Part shown: positions 1-9,588 of the stretch, piece by piece
Layout of the letters: every line of letters begins with the position of its first letter
Position numbering within the stretch: position 1 is the first letter of the stretch
Origin: Desulfosoma sp.
GTDB lineage: Bacteria; Desulfobacterota; Syntrophobacteria; Syntrophobacterales; DSM-9756
Assembly (NCBI GenBank): GCA_037481875.1
Contig: JBBFKY010000006.1
Coordinates: 62,001-126,000 of the forward strand
Direction: 5' to 3'
Length of the DNA: 64,000 nucleotides
Position numbers and translations under genes: made by a program
Notes under the pieces: model-generated
Databases searched by the model: none
What the model saw: the letters and a program-made list of their open reading frames with translations, nothing else
Told to the model about the DNA's origin: nothing

Positions 1-3000
1 GGCGGCTGCCATCGCATTCCGGGCATGGACGTTCTCCGTCCAAACCGGTCCCTTCACACCGCATGCACATGCCGTGACGGCTGTTAAACGAAAAAAGTCG
101 CGGATCCAGCGGAGCATAACTCTTTTCGCATTTGGGACACATTAAGTGTTGGCTGAAGAAAAAATCCTCGGCACTCGAGACGATGATGGTGCCTCCCCCC
201 AGCCTGAGCGCCTCCCGAATAAGTCTCTGCCAAGACCCATCACTGGACCTGGGGCCGGCCTCCGTGTCCAGTACGACGACTTCAATGTCATGTTCTCGAT
301 GTCGAGCGATCGTGGGAACCAGAGGTGCCAGAGGCTGCACCACACCGTCGATGCGCACTTTTTTAAAACCCATCGTGCGTAATCGAAGAAAAAGATCCTT
401 GTAGATACCTTTTCGGCCTCGCACCAAAGGAGCAAGCAAAAGCCCTGGACGTTCCTTCAAGACCATTTCCACCCTATGCACAATGGTTTCCGGGTTCATG
501 GCTTGGAGAGGTAGACCGCACACAACACAGTGTTGATGGCCTAATCGGGCAAAGGCCAGACGGAGGAAATGGTAAATTTCTGTGATGGTTCCCACAGTGG
601 ATTTTCGACCCAGCTGCGATGTTCTCTGTTCAATGGCCACCGTGGGAGGAAGGCCCAGAATTTGATCCACATCCGGCTTTTCCATAATTTTGAAATACTG
701 ACGAACGAAGGTGGATAAGCATTCCAGGTACCGCCTTTGGCCTTCGGCAAAAAGGATGTCGAAAGCCAGAGACGATTTCCCGGAACCGCTGAGTCCCGTT
801 AAAACGGTCATTCGGTTGAGAGGGAGTTGCAGTTCCTGAACCTTGAGATTGTGCTCACGGGCTCCTCGAACAATGATATGGCTGGGCTTTTCCCCATGCT
901 GCGGTTTGGAAATGGGGCTATAATTATAATTTTCAGTTTTGGAGGTGATCGCGTCCCCTTTGACAAACCCGCGTTCTCGAAGATATCGCCCGGTATGGCT
1001 GCCTTCATGGGTCGCTACCTGTTCCGGGGTCCCGCAAACCACCAGACGCCCTCCGTCCTCGCCTCCTTCGGGCCCCAGATCGATGATCCAATCGCATGCC
1101 CTTAACAGTTCCAGATTGTGTTCCACAACCAGGACCGTATGTCCCTTTTCCACCAGCTGGTGGAGAATGGTGATGAGTTTCTGGAGATCGTGAGGGTGGA
1201 GACCTACCGTAGGTTCATCCAGGATAAAAAAAATGCCTTTGTTTTTCGAAACAGGTTCATGACCACTTAAATAGCGAAGAAGTTTGACACGTTGAGCTTC
1301 TCCTCCCGAGAGCATCGTCAAGGGTTGTCCCAGTCGAAGGTAGTCCAACCCGATAGCGGTGACCGGTTCCAGAGCCTTTCTAATGGAATCCACGTCGTCA
1401 AAGACTTCAAGAAGTTCCCGAGCTGTTTTCTCCAAAACATCGGCTATGGATAAGCCTCTGAGACGAACATCCAGCACCTCGCGACGAAAACGGCGGCCAT
1501 CGCAGACCGGACATCTCACGTAAACATCCGCAAGGAACTGCATCTCTACCTTGAGAAATCCTTCTCCCTTGCATTGATCACAACGGCCTCCGGGAACATT
1601 AAATGAAAAATGTCCCTCTCCGTAGCCTCGAAGCCGTGCCTCGGGAGTGGCTGCAAAAAGCTTTCTTAGAGGATCCAGGACCTTCGTGTAGGTGAGCAGA
1701 TTCGCTCGAGGAGACCGTCCCACGGGTTTTTGATCCACCAAAATCATGTCGGACACGGCATGAATCCCTTTCATGGACTCAAATCGGCCGGCGGGCTCAC
1801 CAGGAAGCCCTCGAAGACGTCGCCAACCATTGTACAAAACGGTTTCCACAAGCGTGCTTTTCCCGGAACCGGAAACCCCGCTCACGCCGATCAGACAGCC
1901 CAGAGGGAAGGAAACAGTAAGGTTCTTGAGATTGTTTTCCGTAGCGCCCTTGACGATGATCGATCTCCCGAATCTCGACACAGGACGGCGTTTTTGACCT
2001 GGATCGGAAAAGTTTTCCGCTGCTTGAAGATAGCGTCCCGTCAGGCTCTGAGGCACATGCGCAAGCCCTTGGGGTGAGCCCGTGTAGAGGATCTCACCGC
2101 CCTGGTCACCTCCTCCGGGCCCCATATCGATCACCACATCGGCCTTGCGGAGCATGTCCGGATCATGTTCCACAAAAATGACGGTATTTCCCAAGGACAC
2201 CAGCCGGCGCAACGGACCCATCAACCGCTCCTGATCCCTGGCATGCAGCCCAACGCTGGGCTCATCAAGGACATACAGGACGTTGGTAAGGGCTGAGCCC
2301 AAGGCTCGAGTCAAATGGACACGCTGAACTTCGCCGCCGGAAAGGGTTCGCGACTGGCGGTCCAGGGTCAGATAATCCAGGCCCACATCAGAAAGGAACT
2401 GAAGCCGATGGTGAATTTCGGAGACCAGCAAGGCTGGAGCCGATTCTTTTGGGTAGGTCTCGGCCAGGTCCACGAAAAAAGCTAAACAGCGCTTTACGGA
2501 CCAGGAACACAGCTCATCAATGGTCACACCATGAAGCCGATACACTCGCGCGGCGTCTCGATACCGCCTGCCTCCACACAAGGAACACGGCACATAAGCT
2601 CGATACCGAGATAGAAACACCCGCACATGCATCTTGTAAGTTTTGGATTCCAACCATTGAAAAAAACCGCGAATGCCATACCAATCTTTGTGGCCTTCTA
2701 TGATTTTCCGACGATCCTCTTCGGACAATTCCCGAAAGGGCACATGGATTGGAATGTTTTCCTTGCGGCAAAAATCCAGAAGCTCTTCATATTCCATGCG
2801 GTCCGGTGTCCAGGGACGAATCGCTCCCTGTTTCAGGGAAAGCTTCTGGTCCGGAATCACCAAATCCAAATCCACATCAATAATGCGCCCGAACCCTCGG
2901 CATTGGGGGCATGCCCCCAAGGGGCTGTTGAATGAAAAAAGATTCGGAGATGGTGGCTCCACACCTACACCGCACCTGGCACATCTCAAGTCTTGGGAAA

Positions 3001-3751
3001 ATCTGAAGGTTTCGCCTTCCATCACCACGACCGCCGCTTCCCCACGCCCCATCATGAAAGCGGTTCGGAGCGAGTCCAGCACTCGGGGTGGTTCCGCTTT
3101 GGCCCATGCCAGACGGTCTACCACAACGAAGATTTCTTTTTCGGACGTTTCGGCTATTTCTTTTCGGGAAAGGGTTTCCAGGTCGAGGACGGTGTTTGAG
3201 ACATAGACGCGCAAGAAACCTTGAGACACCAGGTCCTGCACCCATTTTTTTCCCGTGGAGCGATACGGAAAAGCCACAAGAACTCGGGCCGTTGCTGGAA
3301 GATCTTTAAGGCGTTCCAAAACCGATTCGGGGTCTTCTTGACGAATGGGATCACCGCACTTGGGACAATGGGGTACGGCTGCCAAGGCGTATAAGTACTT
3401 CAAATGATCGGTAATTTCGGTCATGGTTCCTACAGTGGAACGGGAACTGCGCACCGTGACGGCCGATTCGATGGCAATGGATGGAGGAATGCCTTCAATG
3501 GCATCCGCGTCGGGCCGATCCATTCTCTCCAGAAACTGACGGGCATAGGGTGAAAAGGTCTCTATATAGCGCCGTTGGCCTTCGGCGTACAAGGTGTGCA
3601 GAGCAAGGCTGGATTTTCCGGAGCCGCTGACACCGCTTATGGCAATGAGATGATACAAGGGAATGTCAAGATTCAGATTCTTAAGGTTATGCTGGCGCAC
3701 GCCGCGCAGGCGAATAGCCGCGGCTTCTTCGGCAAACTGTTTCAGATCCAT
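1..3751 (-). CDS. uvrA: UvrA excinuclease ATPase, tandem (double-length) form, 3' end outside window
   Basis: This is the damage-recognition ATPase of nucleotide excision repair, which loads UvrB on damaged DNA. The 1250 visible codons cover one complete UvrA plus the start of a second. In copy 1 a Walker A (GVSGSGKSS) lies near residues 40-48, a LSGGE signature near 470, a second Walker A near 620 and a second LSGGE near 815, with CxxC zinc modules between. After a short linker a new UvrA begins near residue 955 (about base 890), with its own Walker A GLSGSGKSS near 985 and a third zinc module at the window edge. A normal UvrA is about 940 residues. The ATG at 3749-3751 is chosen because UvrA homology begins there, although the ribosome site is weak. 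No stop codon occurs before base 1. Confidence 0.93.
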   Translation of the reverse strand, partial: MDLKQFAEEAAAIRLRGVRQHNLKNLNLDIPLYHLIAISGVSGSGKSSLALHTLYAEGQRRYIETFSPYARQFLERMDRPDADAIEGIPPSIAIESAVTVRSSRSTVGTMTEITDHLKYLYALAAVPHCPKCGDPIRQEDPESVLERLKDLPATARVLVAFPYRSTGKKWVQDLVSQGFLRVYVSNTVLDLETLSRKEIAETSEKEIFVVVDRLAWAKAEPPRVLDSLRTAFMMGRGEAAVVVMEGETFRFSQDLRCARCGVGVEPPSPNLFSFNSPLGACPQCRGFGRIIDVDLDLVIPDQKLSLKQGAIRPWTPDRMEYEELLDFCRKENIPIHVPFRELSEEDRRKIIEGHKDWYGIRGFFQWLESKTYKMHVRVFLSRYRAYVPCSLCGGRRYRDAARVYRLHGVTIDELCSWSVKRCLAFFVDLAETYPKESAPALLVSEIHHRLQFLSDVGLDYLTLDRQSRTLSGGEVQRVHLTRALGSALTNVLYVLDEPSVGLHARDQERLMGPLRRLVSLGNTVIFVEHDPDMLRKADVVIDMGPGGGDQGGEILYTGSPQGLAHVPQSLTGRYLQAAENFSDPGQKRRPVSRFGRSIIVKGATENNLKNLTVSFPLGCLIGVSGVSGSGKSTLVETVLYNGWRRLRGLPGEPAGRFESMKGIHAVSDMILVDQKPVGRSPRANLLTYTKVLDPLRKLFAATPEARLRGYGEGHFSFNVPGGRCDQCKGEGFLKVEMQFLADVYVRCPVCDGRRFRREVLDVRLRGLSIADVLEKTARELLEVFDDVDSIRKALEPVTAIGLDYLRLGQPLTMLSGGEAQRVKLLRYLSGHEPVSKNKGIFFILDEPTVGLHPHDLQKLITILHQLVEKGHTVLVVEHNLELLRACDWIIDLGPEGGEDGGRLVVCGTPEQVATHEGSHTGRYLRERGFVKGDAITSKTENYNYSPISKPQHGEKPSHIIVRGAREHNLKVQELQLPLNRMTVLTGLSGSGKSSLAFDILFAEGQRRYLECLSTFVRQYFKIMEKPDVDQILGLPPTVAIEQRTSQLGRKSTVGTITEIYHFLRLAFARLGHQHCVVCGLPLQAMNPETIVHRVEMVLKERPGLLLAPLVRGRKGIYKDLFLRLRTMGFKKVRIDGVVQPLAPLVPTIARHREHDIEVVVLDTEAGPRSSDGSWQRLIREALRLGGGTIIVSSAEDFFFSQHLMCPKCEKSYAPLDPRLFSFNSRHGMCMRCEGTGLDGERPCPECDGSR

Positions 3752-3779
3752 AGCTTTTTTCTATGCAGGAATCCGCCTT

Positions 3780-5204
3780 TCACGCAGAAGTGTGGCTTGA
3801 TGGTTCAAACGCTTTTTTGAGGGTAATGAAAACAATCTCTCCACGGGTGCGAAATCGCACAGGAGACCCGGAAACACCGACGCCCGCACTGGTATAACCG
3901 ATCATATTGTTATGTTTCCAGAGTCCCTGGACCAGGGAGCGCGGAGAACGACTGTGGGTGAAAAGAGGCCCGATCCGTGGAAGCTGAATCTGGCCGGCGT
4001 GGGTATGACCGCATAGATAAAGACGCACACCATAACGAGCAGCCTCATCGGCGACTTCAGGAGAATGAACCAAGAGAATCATGAAGGATTCGGGAGGAAC
4101 TTGGCTTAGGGCTTGCTCCATATCGTCGGCACGAAAGTAGTGCGGATCGTCTAAGCCGACAACGCATAACCGTTCTGAGTTCCGATGAACACAATGGGCT
4201 TCATTGACAAGGAAGCGAATCCTGTCCTCTTTCAAAGCGGCCACCATTTCGGGACAGTCGTGATTGCCCAGGACGGCTAGAATACCATCCTGAGCACGAA
4301 TATGCGGCACGAGGCGTCGCAGACGTTCGACGGCTTGATCACTGGGGCCGTAATTTTCCATGCGATAATCGCCTCCCAGGAGGCACAAATCCACAGGTTC
4401 TTCGGCCAGGAAGCCCTGCAGCCGCTCCACCAATCCGTCCAGTCCATCCAGATGCAAATCTGTCATGAGCAACAGCTTGTAGTTGTCAAAAGCTTCGGGA
4501 AGATCAGAGAAACTCAGGTTCAAGCGTTGGATTCTGATGTTCAGCGCATTGATTTTGCCCGGCTCCAAGAGCCCGAGCCACCGAAAGACGGAGTTCATGA
4601 CCAGGCGATACATGACCACGTCTTCAAAATGAAACATGTGTGCCCAAGGTGCTGAACGAATCTGGCAGCTTGTAAGTTCCCGAAAGCGAACACGCGACTT
4701 GACAGGTCGAGGATAACCTTCAAAAGGTTGCTGCAACAAAATCTTTTTGAAAAAATGGGAACCCGCATAGGCACCCACGCAAAAGATCACAACCAAGCTC
4801 AAAAGCGTCGCGGGATGGGTGCCTACCCAAGAAGAAAGGATGATGAGGGGAAACGCGCCTTCAAAGAGCTGGTCCAAAACAGGCACCGCACTGCCGCTAG
4901 GCAGATCGAGTCGCCGTTTGATAAAGCTGGAAAAAAGGTCTCCGGCCATGCTCAACACCGCCGCTCCGCCCCCCACAAACCAGGGTAAGCCCACAAGTGG
5001 CGCGACCACGAACCCCGTAACCACGGCACTGAAAATACCTCGAATCGTCTTGTGGGGTCCAAAAAGAGGCTTGCCATCCAAAAAGAGACGACCTCGGTCC
5101 AAGGGTATGGACCAGCGTGTGTCTAATAAAAAGGCTAGCAAAGGAGGTGCAAAGTTAATGAACCACAGAAGCACGAGAGTGCTCAAAAAATTCTGCAAGT
5201 GCAT
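3780..5204 (-). CDS. CDP-archaeol synthase-like membrane domain fused to metallophosphoesterase
   Basis: This 474-residue protein joins two domains. Residues 1-165 are hydrophobic and carry the CarS/DUF46 pattern: GKPLFGPHKTIRG at 44-56, then SFIKRR and a LDQ motif near 110. In archaea this family transfers CMP onto an unsaturated ether lipid. Residues 240-465 are a calcineurin-like phosphoesterase with metal ligands in DLH (249-251), GGD, GNHD (313-316), H380 and GHTH (399-402), similar to membrane-associated YkuE-type enzymes. A lipid head-group or CDP-lipid substrate is plausible but inferred. The gene starts 50 bases from the divergent radical SAM gene and lies just upstream of uvrA on the same strand. 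No frameshift is visible at the junction, so it appears to be a real fusion. Confidence 0.82.
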   Translation of the reverse strand: MHLQNFLSTLVLLWFINFAPPLLAFLLDTRWSIPLDRGRLFLDGKPLFGPHKTIRGIFSAVVTGFVVAPLVGLPWFVGGGAAVLSMAGDLFSSFIKRRLDLPSGSAVPVLDQLFEGAFPLIILSSWVGTHPATLLSLVVIFCVGAYAGSHFFKKILLQQPFEGYPRPVKSRVRFRELTSCQIRSAPWAHMFHFEDVVMYRLVMNSVFRWLGLLEPGKINALNIRIQRLNLSFSDLPEAFDNYKLLLMTDLHLDGLDGLVERLQGFLAEEPVDLCLLGGDYRMENYGPSDQAVERLRRLVPHIRAQDGILAVLGNHDCPEMVAALKEDRIRFLVNEAHCVHRNSERLCVVGLDDPHYFRADDMEQALSQVPPESFMILLVHSPEVADEAARYGVRLYLCGHTHAGQIQLPRIGPLFTHSRSPRSLVQGLWKHNNMIGYTSAGVGVSGSPVRFRTRGEIVFITLKKAFEPSSHTSA

Positions 5205-5254
5205 GGCGGTTATCCTAGATAAGGCTCTGAAGACACCCGGTCGCGCATGATATT

Positions 5255-6541
5255 ATGGGTTTAAGTTTTCCCAACGAACGTAAACCGTATGCTGTCGTCT
5301 TTCGGTATCATCCATGGAACCGATACAGTTTTCTGGCCCTTCTGGCGTCCATGGAAACCCGACAGGAGACGCATCATACACCGATTCTTTGGCTGGATGC
5401 CAGGGCAAAGGCCGAACCCGTTTCTGTAATGGCATCATGGCTGAAAACTTACGAGCAGCTTCTTTTGGTCTATTCTTTCATGACATGCCAATGGGTGGAA
5501 GTTCAACGGGAGGTGCAGTCTCTTCAGATCCTTAAACAAGGAGGCCGGGTGATGCTTGCCGCCGGAGGAGCTCATCCCTCGGCGGATCCGCGCTCTGTGC
5601 TGCGAGCCGGGTTTGATGTGGTCTGCCGTGGAGATGGCGAACCGGTCTTTGCCGAACTGGTTCAGCGGTGGGCTCAAGGGGCTTCCCTGAATGTGATCCC
5701 CGGGTTGTACATCAACTCCTCGACCGGTGTCGTGTTTACGGGACACCCTTTAAAAGCCTCTCTGGACGATGTTCCGGCCCTTCCTATAGCTTACGGAAAA
5801 TATGGACCCATCGAAATCACGCGCGGATGCCCTTATGGGTGCCGTTATTGTCAGACTCCGAGACTTAAAGGGCGCATCGTTCGGCATCGGAGCCCAAGTG
5901 CTATTTTTCGTGCTGTGGAAGCCATGGTGGAAGCGGGCCGCACCGATCTTCGCTTCATTTCCCCCAATGCCTTTGCTTACGGTTCCCAAGACGGAAGGTC
6001 CCTGAATGTGACCGCATTGAAAACACTTTTTGAAGGCTTACGCCGCCGTGTGTCGGATCGCGGACGCATCTTTTTCGGCACTTTTCCTTCAGAAGTTCGG
6101 CCCGACTGGGTCCAGCCGGCCGTTATGGAGCTGGTCGCGCGCTACGCCGATAACCAGGAGATCGTCATGGGAGCTCAAAGCGGGGATCCGTCTATGCTGC
6201 GGCGTATGGATCGAGGTCACAGCGTCGAGGATGTGCGAAAAGCTTGCACCTTGGCCAAAAGTTTCGGGATTCGGCCCGTGGTGGACTTTATTCTTGGCTT
6301 GCCGGATGAAACCCCTGAACAAATGACTCGATCTGTGGACTTTATGGAAGAACTGGCCGAGCAGGGTGCGAGAATCCATGCCCACACCTTTATGCCTCTT
6401 CCTGGATCGCCCTGGGCGGCGAGGAGACCTCAACCCATCCCAGGTGACATTCGATTACGCCTGGAAAGGCTTATCTCACAGGGAAAACTCTTCGGACAGT
6501 GGAAAACCCAAGCGCGATTGGCACAAAACCTTTCTCTTTAA
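5255..6541 (+). CDS. B12-binding domain/radical SAM protein
   Basis: The 428-residue protein has an N-terminal cobalamin-binding-like Rossmann region (about 1-175, with a GGAHPSADP stretch) followed by a radical SAM core. The iron-sulfur motif CxxxCxxC is at C192, C196 and C199, preceded by the ITRGCPYGC context typical of this superfamily. It resembles the stand-alone B12-binding radical SAM families first named from methanogens. Its reaction is unknown, and methylation or another radical rearrangement can only be inferred. No substrate-linked gene sits beside it: the divergent neighbour is the CarS-like fusion and the downstream region is a decayed gene. The start ATG at 5255 lacks a convincing ribosome site, but it is the first in-frame start before the conserved region. 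Confidence 0.85.
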   Translation: MGLSFPNERKPYAVVFRYHPWNRYSFLALLASMETRQETHHTPILWLDARAKAEPVSVMASWLKTYEQLLLVYSFMTCQWVEVQREVQSLQILKQGGRVMLAAGGAHPSADPRSVLRAGFDVVCRGDGEPVFAELVQRWAQGASLNVIPGLYINSSTGVVFTGHPLKASLDDVPALPIAYGKYGPIEITRGCPYGCRYCQTPRLKGRIVRHRSPSAIFRAVEAMVEAGRTDLRFISPNAFAYGSQDGRSLNVTALKTLFEGLRRRVSDRGRIFFGTFPSEVRPDWVQPAVMELVARYADNQEIVMGAQSGDPSMLRRMDRGHSVEDVRKACTLAKSFGIRPVVDFILGLPDETPEQMTRSVDFMEELAEQGARIHAHTFMPLPGSPWAARRPQPIPGDIRLRLERLISQGKLFGQWKTQARLAQNLSL

Positions 6542-6654
6542 GCCATTTCTTTTCCCTAGCCTCAGCCTTTACATTCTGCTAGGTTTATGGGAAACGACTG
6601 AACGACCGGCCTCTTTCGCTTTCATCCCCTTCTTCGATCCGTGGAGGAATCTGT

Positions 6655-7554
6655 ATGGCGTGGCCCTTGTCTCCTCCTCATTGGGAGCCCAGGATCTCTC
6701 TGCGCATCTTCCTTTCCATATCCATCCTTCTTTGGATCCCATGCCGTCCATGGGCAATGGACCAGCAAGAGACGATCGTACTGACCCTAGGATCTTGGAA
6801 AACTGAAGATATTCTTCCGGTGAATAATCTTCCAAACCCATTCCAGAACAGTCAGCTCCCGCATATCCGCGTCCTTTTTGACCTTCCAATACCACTACAT
6901 CAAGACCCCGTTAACGAAACGATCTTTATTGAATTATCGAGTTCATCAGTAAAGGAGCAGCAGAGCTTACCGGACGCAGAGCCAAAGAGTCTTATTGTCA
7001 ACAAAGTCTGTGAACTACCTAAAGTGGATTTACTCTGAAGATCGCGATCTCGTCAGGCAAACTGCTAGGGAGGCTCTTCCTACGATTTTTTGCTTGAACA
7101 AATTCGGACAAAGGCCAATGAAGAAAAAGGGAAGTAGAAGAAAGACCATGGTCTCTAGTCATGGCAAGGAAGCCTAACGGCTGTTGAGGGTTTCATCACG
7201 GACATCACCTTCCTGAAACGCTTGCAACAAGAGAGGGAACAACTGATCAAGGAACTTCAAAAAGCGCTTTCCGAGGTAAAAACGCTGAGCGGGCTTCTTC
7301 CCATCTGTAGCTCCTGCAAAAAAATACGGGACGACCAAGGTTATTGGGAGCAGTTGGAAAGCTATTTTCAAAAGCATAGCGAGATTCTCTTTACTCATGG
7401 TATCTGTCCCGAATGCATGAAAAAACTTTACCCGGATGTCTACGAAAAATTGCAGCGGGAAAAGGCATCCCAAAAATCCCAAGAAGGCGAACTAAGGGCT
7501 GATGACACTGTCCGGATGCAGCCCCCAAAAGGACTGAGAAGCAACAAGACATGA
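6655..7554 (+). pseudogene. Decayed solute-binding/PAS sensor gene remnant
   Basis: Three fragments look like one broken gene. The first (6655-7038) has a good ribosome site (GGAGG), a signal-peptide-like N-terminus and a stretch beginning TIVLTLGSWKTED that resembles the mature start of family-1 solute-binding proteins, then loses similarity and stops. The second (from about 6995, another frame) reads YLKWIYSEDRDLVRQ, like a PAS-fold segment. The third, back in the first frame after a stop at 7156-7158, reads EGFITDIT and then continues to 7554 with SGLLPICSSCKKIRDDQGYW and a CPEC motif. That tail is common at the C-termini of deltaproteobacterial PAS and response-regulator proteins. A deletion plus frameshifts is the simplest reading. 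A short tail protein could still be made from an internal TTG at 7222. Confidence 0.62.
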
Positions 7555-7674
7555 GGAAAGGAGGTGATTGCAAGTCTCACAAGGGGTTCAAATTTAAAAA
7601 CATTCAAAGGTTTATGCTGAAAAGTAAAACCGTGGCCATGTCAAGTCTATGAATTAAAAAGAAGGAGATGGAGC

Positions 7675-8706
7675 ATGCGTAGGGAACCTTGGGCGATCAT
7701 GCTTGTTTTCATCGTTGGAAGTGCCTTTCTTGCTGCATGTGGCAGCATGCCCGTCCAGGTGGGGGACTCCTCGGCCAAGACCGTAGCCACGGGGAGCGCC
7801 GGCGGAGCCACCAGTGACAATGTGAATGCTTCCTTGGAACGTTGTGACCGGCCTCTGGGCACCATCGCTGTGGAGGAAGACCAAAATTCGGATTGGTATC
7901 ACTACATTACAGGTCAATACAAACTGACCTCCACAGTCCCTGTGCTCAGGCTTTTGATTCAACAGTCCAATTGCTTCGTCGTAGTGGACCGAGGCCGAGC
8001 CATGAAAACCATGATGGGCGAAAGAGCCTTACAGCAGACAGGAGAACTTCGAGCTGGAAGCAATTTTGGCAAGGGCCAAATGGTGAGTGCGGACTACACA
8101 CTCACGCCGGAAGTCATGATCAGTCAGAAAGGAACTGGAGGTCTCGGAGGAGCCCTGGGAGCCTTTGGTGTTGGAGGTGCTGTAGCGGGAGCGGTTTTAG
8201 GAGGCGTTAAAACCAATGAAGCGGCCGTTATGCTCATGCTTGTAGACAATCGATCCGGTGTTCAAGTAGGGGTTGCCGAAGGAAGCTCCAAGAATTTTGA
8301 TTGGGGTCTAGGTGGCGCCATCTTTGGAGGCAGCGCCGGCGGTGGTCTTGGCGGCTATACCAACACACCGCAAGGAAAAGTCATCGCCGGAGCTTTCTTA
8401 GACGCCTATAACCAGCTTGTGCGCGTGGTCAGAAACTACACCCCTCAAACCATGGGCGACCGTCAACTGGGAACGGGAGGTCGCCTGGGTGTGGAGGGAA
8501 GCAGTCAAAGTGGTGGTTATCAAGGAGCAACGCTTTCCTTGAAAGAGGCCCAAAGAAAGCTCAATGCTTTGGGCTATGAAGCCGGAACGCCGGACGGCAA
8601 GATGGGTCAAGCAACCAAAGAAGCCTTGATGCAATTTCAACAGGATAGGGGGCTTCCCGTGACTGGACGACTGGATGCGGCCACGGCCGCTGAATTGGCT
8701 AAATAG
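7675..8706 (+). CDS. CsgG-like outer-membrane lipoprotein with peptidoglycan-binding domain
   Basis: The 343-residue protein begins with a lipoprotein signal peptide (lipobox LAAC, Cys22). The middle section resembles the CsgG/HfaB family of curli and holdfast secretion lipoproteins: a region reading VLRLLIQQSNCFVVVDRG is followed by glycine-rich hydrophobic segments and a VRVVRNY end. Residues about 285-341 form a PG_binding_1 repeat (AQRKLNALGYEAGTPDG, then FQQDRGLPVTG), which would tether the protein to the cell wall. No curli subunit genes are nearby, so a generic envelope role is as likely as secretion. An AAGGAG ribosome site lies 8 bases before the ATG. Confidence 0.78.
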   Translation: MRREPWAIMLVFIVGSAFLAACGSMPVQVGDSSAKTVATGSAGGATSDNVNASLERCDRPLGTIAVEEDQNSDWYHYITGQYKLTSTVPVLRLLIQQSNCFVVVDRGRAMKTMMGERALQQTGELRAGSNFGKGQMVSADYTLTPEVMISQKGTGGLGGALGAFGVGGAVAGAVLGGVKTNEAAVMLMLVDNRSGVQVGVAEGSSKNFDWGLGGAIFGGSAGGGLGGYTNTPQGKVIAGAFLDAYNQLVRVVRNYTPQTMGDRQLGTGGRLGVEGSSQSGGYQGATLSLKEAQRKLNALGYEAGTPDGKMGQATKEALMQFQQDRGLPVTGRLDAATAAELAK

Positions 8707-8780
8707 CCTCCATGCCTAGATTTTCTTGAAACTTTTCCGAAAACCGTCTGTCTTGCCTCTTGCTGCGGGATACATAGACC

Positions 8781-9566
8781 ATGGGACTTAAAGAACATGA
8801 ATATGTTCGACAGACCTTGGAGCGTTACACCAACTTTCCCTTGGATCGAATGTGCGAGCATATCCTGATCACGAATTTCAAAAAATATGCGGACTGGTTT
8901 CAGAAAAAGACAGGAGGTGAAACCAGTGAGGGCAACTTTAGGCTGGTCAACGCTCCAGATCTCAATTGTACCCTAATCGATTTCGGCATCGGCTCTCCTC
9001 AGGCAGCCTTGCTCATTCACTGCCTAGCCTACTTGGATCGGTTGAAATCGGTCATCATGCTTGGAATGTGCGGCGGAATTGACGACACTCTGGAAATCGG
9101 CCAATTTGTCGTTCCGTCCGCCGCCATTCGCGGTGAAGGTACCAGCCGACACTATCTTCCTCCCGAATTTCCGGCCATTCCCGCATCTTCGGTCAATCTT
9201 TTCTGTATCGGGGCCGTCAAAAAGGTGGGGCTTCAGCCCAAATGTGGCATTGTGTACACGACAGACCGGCGGTTATGGGAATTCGATGAGGATTTCGTGG
9301 AGTACCTGAGGAAACTAAGGATCCTGGCCATTGAAATGGAACTGGCCACCCTGTTTTCCGTTTCCTATCATTATGAAGTGCCTATCGGGGCCATCATGCT
9401 GGTCTCCGATATGCCTTTGCAACGTAAGGGTATCAAGAGCAAAGAATTGCAAGAAAAAATCTACGCCGACTACATGCCTTTGCATCTGGAACTGGGACTT
9501 GAAGCTGTAAAGTCCCTGGAGGCCAACTGGCCTGATGTTTCACGTCGTTTAAGCAGTGAATGGTAG
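8781..9566 (+). CDS. amn: AMP nucleosidase-like nucleoside phosphorylase family protein
   Basis: The 261-residue protein is related to the short form of AMP nucleosidase, which hydrolyses AMP to adenine and ribose 5-phosphate. Visible features are the family start (ERYTNFPLDRMCEHILITNF), the glycine-rich nucleoside-phosphorylase core (LGMCGGIDDTLEIGQFVVP) and the acidic ligand motif AIEMELATLF near the C-terminal third. The long E. coli Amn has an extra N-terminal regulatory domain that is absent here. The next gene follows within 25 bases and may be co-transcribed. Another phosphorylase specificity cannot be excluded from sequence alone. The ribosome site before ATG 8781 is weak. Confidence 0.8.
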   Translation: MGLKEHEYVRQTLERYTNFPLDRMCEHILITNFKKYADWFQKKTGGETSEGNFRLVNAPDLNCTLIDFGIGSPQAALLIHCLAYLDRLKSVIMLGMCGGIDDTLEIGQFVVPSAAIRGEGTSRHYLPPEFPAIPASSVNLFCIGAVKKVGLQPKCGIVYTTDRRLWEFDEDFVEYLRKLRILAIEMELATLFSVSYHYEVPIGAIMLVSDMPLQRKGIKSKELQEKIYADYMPLHLELGLEAVKSLEANWPDVSRRLSSEW

Positions 9567-9588
9567 TAGGCAAAAAGGAGAAGAACCT

